A stretch of 6,194 nt of DNA from Bacteroidales bacterium (GTDB lineage: Bacteria > Bacteroidota > Bacteroidia > Bacteroidales > Paludibacteraceae), in assembly GCA_900769035.1 (NCBI GenBank), contig CAAGFD010000199.1, positions 1 through 6,194 on the forward strand, read 5' to 3'. The notes beneath the pieces were generated by a model that was not told where the DNA came from, did no database searches, and saw nothing but the letters and a program-made list of their open reading frames with translations. The position numbers were made by a program, and so were the translations under genes. Shown piece by piece: positions 1 to 4,378 of this stretch. The stretch's first letter is position 1; each line of letters begins with the position of its first letter.

Positions 1-1257
1 ATTTTTATCTCTTAAGCCTAATTGGTTACCCATTTCTAGGCGTAATTCACAAAGTTGTTTACGAGTCTTTTGAATATCGTCACCACTTAAAATCAATATT
101 AAGTCACCAACTTCTGCGTTCATTGCAGATTTTAATGATTGAAGTACCTCTTGTGTATAGAATTTATCAATGCTGGATTTAACAGTGCCATCATTTTCAA
201 TACGGGCATAAACCATTCCCTTAGCACCGATTTGCGGTCTTTTCACAAATTCGGTTAATGCATCTAATTGCTTTCTTGTATATGAAGCAGCACCCTTAGC
301 ACAAATACCACCAATATATTTGGCATTGTCAAAAACAGAGAAACCGTATCCTTTAAGTACATTATCCAATTCTACGAACTTCATATCGAAACGGGTATCA
401 GGCTTATCTGAGCCATAATATTTCATAGCATCATGCCAAGTCATTCTCGGGAAATCTGGCAAATCTATACCTTTAATGGTCTTGAATAAATGTTTGCTCA
501 TTCCTTCAAATAAAGAGATGATATCTTCCTGTTCTACAAACGACATTTCACAGTCTATTTGAGTGAATTCGGGTTGTCTATCGGCACGTAAGTCTTCATC
601 TCTAAAGCATTTAACAATTTGAAAATAACGGTCGAAACCACTAACCATTAATAATTGTTTGAATGTTTGAGGAGATTGAGGAAGGGCGTAAAATTGACCG
701 GGATTCATACGACTAGGAACAACGAAATCACGGGCACCTTCCGGAGTGGATTTGATTAATACCGGGGTTTCCACCTCAATAAATCCATGCTCATCCAAAT
801 ATTTTCTTACTTCGAAAGCCATTTTATGACGAAGTTCCAAATTGGCTCGTACACAATTTCTTCTTAAATCCAAATAACGGTATTGCATTCTTATATCATC
901 ACCGCCATCGGTGTTATCTTCTATTGTAAAAGGAGGAACTTGTGCCGTATTTAATATTTTCATATCAGATACGATAATTTCAATATCTCCGGTAGCTACT
1001 TTATTATTTTTAGAGCTACGCTCAGATACAGTACCTTTTACTTGCAATACATATTCGCGACCAAGTTTATTAGCCTGTTCGCACAAAGATTCATTCACCT
1101 CATTATTAAATACAAGTTGTGTAATACCATATCTATCTCTTAAATCTACGAAAGTCATGCCACCCATTTTTCTAGTACGCTGTACCCAACCGGATAAAGT
1201 GACATTTTCTCCGATATTGGCAAGTCTTAACTCGCCGCAAGTGTGAGTTCTATACAT
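1..1257 (-). CDS. aspS: Aspartyl-tRNA synthetase (AspRS), C-terminal part outside window
   Basis: This class II aminoacyl-tRNA synthetase charges tRNA-Asp with aspartate in the cytoplasm. The start is the ATG at 1257-1255; its product begins MYRTHTCGELRLANIGENVT, matching the usual AspRS N-terminus. Residues 1 to about 105 form the anticodon-binding OB fold. The QSPQ aspartate/ATP-site motif lies near residue 197, and motif 2 (FRDEDLRADRQPEFTQID) follows with its ATP-binding Arg at 219. The bacterial GAD insertion domain spans roughly residues 290-410. The frame is open to position 1, giving 419 codons of a family length near 585, so catalytic motif 3 lies beyond the edge. Met31 and Lys83 occupy the positions where E. 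coli discriminating AspRS has Leu30 and Lys82; non-discriminating enzymes typically have His and Gly there. This suggests strict tRNA-Asp specificity (inference). The gene is transcribed divergently from the Nif3 gene. Confidence 0.97.
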   Translation of the reverse strand, partial: MYRTHTCGELRLANIGENVTLSGWVQRTRKMGGMTFVDLRDRYGITQLVFNNEVNESLCEQANKLGREYVLQVKGTVSERSSKNNKVATGDIEIIVSDMKILNTAQVPPFTIEDNTDGGDDIRMQYRYLDLRRNCVRANLELRHKMAFEVRKYLDEHGFIEVETPVLIKSTPEGARDFVVPSRMNPGQFYALPQSPQTFKQLLMVSGFDRYFQIVKCFRDEDLRADRQPEFTQIDCEMSFVEQEDIISLFEGMSKHLFKTIKGIDLPDFPRMTWHDAMKYYGSDKPDTRFDMKFVELDNVLKGYGFSVFDNAKYIGGICAKGAASYTRKQLDALTEFVKRPQIGAKGMVYARIENDGTVKSSIDKFYTQEVLQSLKSAMNAEVGDLILILSGDDIQKTRKQLCELRLEMGNQLGLRDKN

Positions 1258-1296
1258 ATTTATTAGATGTTATCTTATTAATATATACGATTTTAA

Positions 1297-1326
1297 TATT
1301 GAAACGTAATGAATAAGGTTTCAATA
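1297..1326. repeat. Inverted repeat at aspS transcript start/leader
   Basis: Perfect 9-bp arms TATTGAAAC (1297-1305) and GTTTCAATA (1318-1326) flank a 12-base centre. It sits immediately downstream of the aspS -7 element and covers the expected transcription start and first part of the leader. It could be a DNA operator for a dimeric protein, or a stem-loop in the aspS leader RNA. It is not followed by a T-run in either direction, so it is unlikely to be a terminator. Function unknown. Confidence 0.5.
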
Positions 1327-1328
1327 CG

Positions 1329-1358
1329 CAAAGTTACTTTAAAAATATTAATTAGCAT
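1329..1358 (-). promoter_or_regulatory. Probable aspS promoter (Bacteroidetes type)
   Basis: Read on the minus strand, TAACTTTG (1336-1329) matches the Bacteroidetes -7 consensus TAnnTTTG exactly. Nineteen bases upstream lies ATG (1358-1356), a two-of-three match to the -33 TTG. Transcription would start near 1322, giving a leader of about 65 bases before the aspS start codon. The -7 match is seen directly; the start point is inferred. Confidence 0.6.
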
Positions 1359-1383
1359 ACATAATATTGCTTTTTTTAATAAA

Positions 1384-1413
1384 GTGTAAATCAAAAAATT
1401 ATTTCTACCTTTG
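1384..1413 (+). promoter_or_regulatory. Probable promoter of the Nif3/zinc-ribbon operon
   Basis: TACCTTTG (1406-1413) matches TAnnTTTG exactly, and GTG (1384-1386), 19 bases upstream, is a near match to the -33 TTG. Transcription would start about 1418-1421. This places the in-frame ATG codons at 1367 and 1415 upstream of the transcript, and so supports translation from the ATG at 1439. Confidence 0.65.
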
Positions 1414-1438
1414 TATGTACTTTAAAATTGATTTTTAT

Positions 1439-2221
1439 ATGATACTAAAAGAAGTAATGGAAAAGCTAAATAGTTTTGCTCCAAATAGTTATCAAGAGTC
1501 GTTTGATAATTCAGGCCTTCAAGTCGGAGATATGTCTCAAAATATAAATAGTGTATTGGTATGTCTGGATGTAACCGAAGATGTATTAAATGAAGCCATT
1601 TCAAGAGGAGCAAACTTAATTGTATCTCATCATCCATTAATTTTTCACGGATTAAAAAGAGTAACTATAGACACTTATATTGAGCGGATTATTCGTTTGG
1701 CAATAAAAAATGATATTGCAATTTATTCAATGCATACAAATTTGGATAAAATTCGTTATGGAGTAAGTTGGAGATTGGCCGAAGAATTAAAGCTGAAAAA
1801 TATATCTATATTATCAAAAGATAAAGAAAATGTTAATATAGGTTTAGGTGCAATAGGAGATACTGATGAGGAATATGATGAGTTGGAATTTCTACAATAT
1901 GTAAAACAAAAGTTGAATTTACAGGTATTAAAGCACTCTCCATTATTACATAAAAAAGTAAAGAAAGTAGCATTGTGCGGAGGAAGCGGAGCCGAATTTA
2001 TTTCTGAAGCTATTGCGCAACAAGCTGACATATATATAACAGCTGATGTTAAATATCACGAATATTTTACTGTTGATAATCAATTAGTTATAGTAGATGT
2101 GGGTCATTACGAATCAGAAATTGTCACAAAAAGCATTATTTATGAACAACTTATAGGATTTTTTCCTAAATTTGCAGTTGCAATATACCAAACCGATAAT
2201 AACCCGGTTTGTTATTTGTAA
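1439..2221 (+). CDS. Nif3-like dinuclear metal centre protein (YbgI/YqfO family), compact form
   Basis: Nif3/YbgI proteins form toroidal hexamers with a two-metal site per subunit; they are often labelled GTP cyclohydrolase 1 type 2 homologues, but their cellular role is not settled. The expected metal ligands are visible: His64-His65 in SHHPL, Asp103 in HTNLD, and His223 plus Glu227 in GHYESE, equivalent to the E. coli YbgI ligands. The C-terminal half carries the family's VALCGGSG stretch. The frame extends to an ATG at 1367, but the start chosen is 1439: homologues begin at MILKEV-like sequence with EGFDNSGLQVG soon after, and the inferred promoter lies inside the extra 24 codons. At 260 residues it resembles YbgI (247) rather than the roughly 365-residue form, with a central inserted domain, that I recall from many Bacteroidetes. 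The zinc-ribbon gene follows after 46 bases. Confidence 0.93.
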   Translation: MILKEVMEKLNSFAPNSYQESFDNSGLQVGDMSQNINSVLVCLDVTEDVLNEAISRGANLIVSHHPLIFHGLKRVTIDTYIERIIRLAIKNDIAIYSMHTNLDKIRYGVSWRLAEELKLKNISILSKDKENVNIGLGAIGDTDEEYDELEFLQYVKQKLNLQVLKHSPLLHKKVKKVALCGGSGAEFISEAIAQQADIYITADVKYHEYFTVDNQLVIVDVGHYESEIVTKSIIYEQLIGFFPKFAVAIYQTDNNPVCYL

Positions 2222-2267
2222 CTCTTTATAATTCAGATAAATATAAATATAATAATATACTTGATTT

Positions 2268-3050
2268 ATGGTAAATAATATTCAGAAAAATAGTGAAACC
2301 AAAGAAATTCCGGTAGAAGAACGTTTAAGAGCGTTATATAAACTTCAAAAAGTGGTTTCTGAAATCGACAAGATTCGTACTTTAAGAGGAGAGTTGCCTT
2401 TGGAAGTAAAAGATCTTGAAGATGAGATAGAAGGATTAAGGACTCGTGTTAGAAAATATCAAGATGAAATTCTTTCATGTAATCAGGTAATATCACAAAG
2501 CAAATTGACTATCAATGATGCTAATGCAAAAATAGCTAAGAAAGAAGAAGAAAAGAATAACGTCCGTAATAATCGTGAGTTTGATGCAATATGTAAAGAA
2601 ATAGATTATCAAAATCTTGAGATTGCATTATGCACTAAAAATATTACAGATAAAGAGCATGAAATTGCCAATAGAAAAAGTGAATTAGTTGGAATAGAAG
2701 AGGCTCTCAAAGATAAAATGGTTGATTTAGACCAAAAGAAGAATGAATTAAATGAAATAATTGCAGAAACCAAGCAACAAGAAGAGCAGCTGATTAATAA
2801 AGCAAAAGAGTTAGAGTCTATGATAGAAGAGCGATTACTCAATGCTTTTAAACGTATCAGAAAAAATGCAAGAAATGGATTAGCTGTAGTTACTGTAGAG
2901 CGTGACGCTTGTGGAGGTTGTTTTAATAAAATTCCACCACAAAGACAACTTGATATTAAAACTAGAAAAAAAATCATCGTATGCGAGTATTGTGGTAGAA
3001 TTTTAGTTGATACTTCAATTGATGAAGAAATAGAAAATTCAGCAGAGTAA
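2268..3050 (+). CDS. Coiled-coil C4 zinc-ribbon protein (COG1579 / DUF164-like)
   Basis: The 260-residue protein has a long charged heptad-rich region from about residue 20 to 195, predicted to be an antiparallel coiled coil, followed by a C-terminal zinc ribbon. The ribbon cysteines are Cys215-x2-Cys218 (CGGC) and Cys239-x2-Cys242 (CEYC). The family signature NNREFDA lies at residues 101-107. Relatives include Helicobacter HP0958/FlgZ and chlamydial CdsZ, which act as chaperone- or RNA-associated factors; in Bacteroidetes the function is unknown and nucleic-acid binding is only a suggestion. No signal peptide or membrane segment is visible, so it is probably cytoplasmic. It lies 46 bases behind the Nif3 gene with no good promoter between them, and is followed by a terminator, so the two probably share a transcript. 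Confidence 0.92.
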   Translation: MVNNIQKNSETKEIPVEERLRALYKLQKVVSEIDKIRTLRGELPLEVKDLEDEIEGLRTRVRKYQDEILSCNQVISQSKLTINDANAKIAKKEEEKNNVRNNREFDAICKEIDYQNLEIALCTKNITDKEHEIANRKSELVGIEEALKDKMVDLDQKKNELNEIIAETKQQEEQLINKAKELESMIEERLLNAFKRIRKNARNGLAVVTVERDACGGCFNKIPPQRQLDIKTRKKIIVCEYCGRILVDTSIDEEIENSAE

Positions 3051-3073
3051 TATTTCTATCTAAAATATGTACC

Positions 3074-3111
3074 AAAGAGTGAATAGGAAGAATCTTATTC
3101 ACTCTTTTTTT
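3074..3111 (+). terminator. Intrinsic terminator after the zinc-ribbon gene
   Basis: Perfect 12-bp arms AAAGAGTGAATA (3074-3085) and TATTCACTCTTT (3096-3107) enclose a 10-base loop, and a run of seven T's covers 3105-3111. It begins 23 bases after the stop codon and ends the Nif3/zinc-ribbon operon. The arms also give A's on the opposite side (only three, at 3074-3076), so it is mainly a plus-strand terminator. Confidence 0.92.
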
Positions 3112-3175
3112 ATATCTATAATAGAGTATTTATAAATACAAAATTTAAGTATATGCTGTATTTTATATTTATAAA
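3108..3175. promoter_or_regulatory. Operator-like dyad cluster A (three sites)
   Basis: Three copies of the dyad TTTTATA-N2-TATAAAA or its 6-bp-arm core lie here: 3108-3123 (TTTTATA-TC-TATAATA, one mismatch), 3129-3142 (TTTATA-AA-TACAAA, one mismatch) and 3162-3175 (TTTATA-TT-TATAAA, perfect core). The 15-mer at 3161-3175 is the exact reverse complement of those at 3536-3550 and 4212-4226. The first copy overlaps the terminator T-run and is the weakest because of that. The sites are proposed binding sites for the regulator at 3631; the repeat is seen, the role is inferred. Confidence 0.45.
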
Positions 3176-3512
3176 TAATTTAAAGAGTTGTTCCAAGGTA
3201 ATATTTTGTTTGTCTAAATATTATTTTGGTGTTGTAAAATATTTGAATTAACAATAGGGTAGTGTAGATTTAATTTTGTGTAAACCAATTATTTACGTTA
3301 AAAACTTAATGTTGTAGTTTAAATATTTCATAGGGTTGTATTTAAAAACATAAAATTAGACAGAAAAAGAGTTGTGTAATTAACCAATTAACTAATTACT
3401 AATTATTTAAGATACAAGATTTAAATCATTTCTTTAAGTTAGCGTTTATATAAGTATTATCTGAAAATTAGGTAGTTATTAGGTAACTTTCAAATGTAAG
3501 TATTATTTTAAA
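3176..3512. other. AT-rich intergenic stretch, no gene recognised
   Basis: No convincing coding frame, tRNA or known RNA is seen in these 337 bases. Small repeated elements are present: TAAGTATTAT at 3451-3460 and 3497-3506; TTAGGTA at 3468-3474 and 3479-3485; AAAGAGTTGT at 3182-3191 and 3366-3375; and GTTGT at 3187, 3231, 3311, 3335 and 3371, irregularly spaced. A lone TAATTTTG (3271-3278) matches the -7 consensus but has no TTG at the right distance. A small untranslated RNA or a decayed gene cannot be excluded. Confidence 0.6.
3378..3408. repeat. Short tandem repeat, unit about 8 bases
   Basis: Four successive variants, AATTAACC, AATTAACT, AATTACT and AATTATTT, run head to tail in the long intergenic gap. 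This may be simple slippage in AT-rich DNA; no function is suggested. Confidence 0.5.
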
Positions 3513-3550
3513 TTTACAAATATAAAAGAGATGGTTTTATAAATATAAAA
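3513..3550. promoter_or_regulatory. Operator-like dyad pair B, upstream of the HTH gene promoter
   Basis: Two dyads lie side by side: 3513-3526 (TTTACA-AA-TATAAA, one mismatch) and 3535-3550 (TTTTATA-AA-TATAAAA, perfect 7-bp arms). Their centres are 23 bases apart, about two helical turns. A further half-site TATAAAA (3568-3574) falls between the -33 and -7 elements of the promoter at 3561-3591. The second dyad ends 10 bases before the -33 TTG. Position and symmetry suit autoregulation by the XRE-type protein encoded just downstream. This is inference from the pattern. Confidence 0.55.
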
Positions 3551-3560
3551 GGAATAAAAT

Positions 3561-3591
3561 TTGCATGTATAAAATTATTATATTATCTTTG
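3561..3591 (+). promoter_or_regulatory. Promoter of the HTH regulator gene (Bacteroidetes type)
   Basis: TTG (3561-3563), a 20-base spacer and TATCTTTG (3584-3591) match the Bacteroidetes consensus exactly. Transcription should begin near 3598, giving a leader of about 33 bases before the ATG at 3631. No strong Shine-Dalgarno site is present, as is usual in this phylum. Confidence 0.75.
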
Positions 3592-3630
3592 TAAATTAAA
3601 ATTTAATAATATAAATGAGCATTCGTATCT

Positions 3631-4116
3631 ATGAAAGACAGAATATTATACCTTATTACTATGCTGTGCAACGGTAGTAATTTAGAATTTTCCCAGAAAA
3701 CCGGGATAAATAATGCGACATTATCTAATTTAAAAAAAGAAAAAACTAATCCTACTCTGGATATGGTTTATAAAATTCAAAACGCATACCCTGACATTGA
3801 TTTATATTGGTTAATTAATGGAACAGGGTCTATGTATAGTTCTCAGAAAAATGAAGAATTAGATAATAAACTTACAGCCGTACAAAAATCGCTTCCATTT
3901 GATGAGCCGGAAACGACAGAGAAGCAAGATACGAATACTGTATTAAATGAGAACTATACTTCTACTAATTCGCTTAAAAATAATTCGACTTCTGAAAATT
4001 TCAATAGAGAAAATAGAGATTATCCAACAAAGCAATCAGATTATGTTTTAGATAAAGAAAAGAAAATTTCCAAGATTATCGTTGTTTTTGATGATGGCTC
4101 CGTTCAAATAAGATAA
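3631..4116 (+). CDS. XRE-type helix-turn-helix transcriptional regulator
   Basis: This 161-residue protein has a helix-turn-helix domain in residues 1-69. The helix-turn-helix core is about residues 18-37 (FSQKTGINNATLSNLKKEK), with recognition helix near 27-37. It is followed by NPTLDMVYKIQNAYPDIDLYWLINGTGSMY, the 'P-x-L-D-x-V...WL-x-x-G-x-G-x-M' pattern common in Bacteroidetes regulators of this type. Residues 70-143 are a polar Asn/Ser/Thr/Glu-rich linker that looks disordered. The last 18 residues (KKISKIIVVFDDGSVQIR) are a short beta-strand motif that also ends many Bacteroidetes proteins of this kind. There is no peptidase or ligand-binding domain, so it is not a LexA/CI-type self-cleaving repressor. 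It stands alone between two AT-rich gaps with its own promoter and flanking dyads. The regulatory target is unknown; autoregulation is inferred. Confidence 0.88.
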   Translation: MKDRILYLITMLCNGSNLEFSQKTGINNATLSNLKKEKTNPTLDMVYKIQNAYPDIDLYWLINGTGSMYSSQKNEELDNKLTAVQKSLPFDEPETTEKQDTNTVLNENYTSTNSLKNNSTSENFNRENRDYPTKQSDYVLDKEKKISKIIVVFDDGSVQIR

Positions 4117-4150
4117 TTTTTTCCATATTAAGTATCTGTGTATTAGTTAA

Positions 4151-4226
4151 TTTTATAAGTATAAAATCATATATAATACTTTAAAAATTAGTCATTTTAT
4201 TGTATGTTTGATTTATAAATATAAAA
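4151..4226. promoter_or_regulatory. Operator-like dyad pair C, between the HTH gene and gyrA
   Basis: Two dyads are present: 4151-4166 (TTTTATA-AG-TATAAAA, perfect 7-bp arms) and 4212-4225 (TTTATA-AA-TATAAA, perfect 6-bp arms). The 15-mer at 4212-4226 is identical to that at 3536-3550. Centres are 60 bases apart. The second site ends about 46 bases before the -33 element of the probable gyrA promoter. No clear terminator for the HTH gene is visible in 4117-4260, so read-through into gyrA is possible. Confidence 0.5.
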
Positions 4227-4271
4227 TGAAGTGATATATTATATTATCTCTCAAAAAAAATTATTATCTCT

Positions 4272-4301
4272 TTGTCAATCCAAATAAAAATTGTACCTTT
4301 A
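4272..4301 (+). promoter_or_regulatory. Probable gyrA promoter
   Basis: TTG (4272-4274), a 19-base spacer and TACCTTTA (4294-4301) match the Bacteroidetes consensus except for the last base of the -7 box. Transcription would start near 4307, giving a leader of about 72 bases before the gyrA ATG. A better match was not found in 4227-4378. Confidence 0.5.
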
Positions 4302-4378
4302 TGAAAATTTGTGGCAATAGTATTATTCGTTCTATATCACAAAGTTAACTCGAATTTTGGAAAAAATTTATAATACGT

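Noticed and set aside
911..1246. Plus-strand open frame of 111 codons
   Set aside because: It lies entirely antisense to the well-supported aspS gene and its product resembles no family.
1422..2031. Minus-strand open frames opposite the Nif3 gene
   Set aside because: They are antisense to a gene with conserved metal ligands and have Ser/Phe/Leu-rich, non-family products.
2234..2247. Possible further dyad in the Nif3/zinc-ribbon spacer
   Set aside because: Only the right half (TATAAA) and three bases of the left half match, which is expected by chance in such AT-rich DNA.
2609..2977. Minus-strand open frame of 122 codons
   Set aside because: It is the reverse reading of the coiled-coil and zinc-ribbon gene; the hydrophobic product is an artefact of Lys/Glu-rich codons read backwards.
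3187..3375. GTTGT motifs considered as a decayed CRISPR array
   Set aside because: The spacing (44, 80, 24, 36 bases) is irregular and the flanking sequence is not conserved between copies; no cas gene is present.
3615..3677. 20-codon frame (MSIRIYERQ...) overlapping the HTH gene start
   Set aside because: It is short, in a different frame from the HTH gene and without coding support; only a possible leader peptide by position.
4157..4181. AAGTAT...ATACTT hairpin as a terminator for the HTH gene
   Set aside because: The stem is only six AU-rich pairs with a 13-base loop and no following T-run.
4301..4348. 15-codon frame (MKICGNSIIRSISQS) in the gyrA leader
   Set aside because: Its start codon overlaps the inferred -7 box, so it is probably not in the transcript, and it has no family resemblance.
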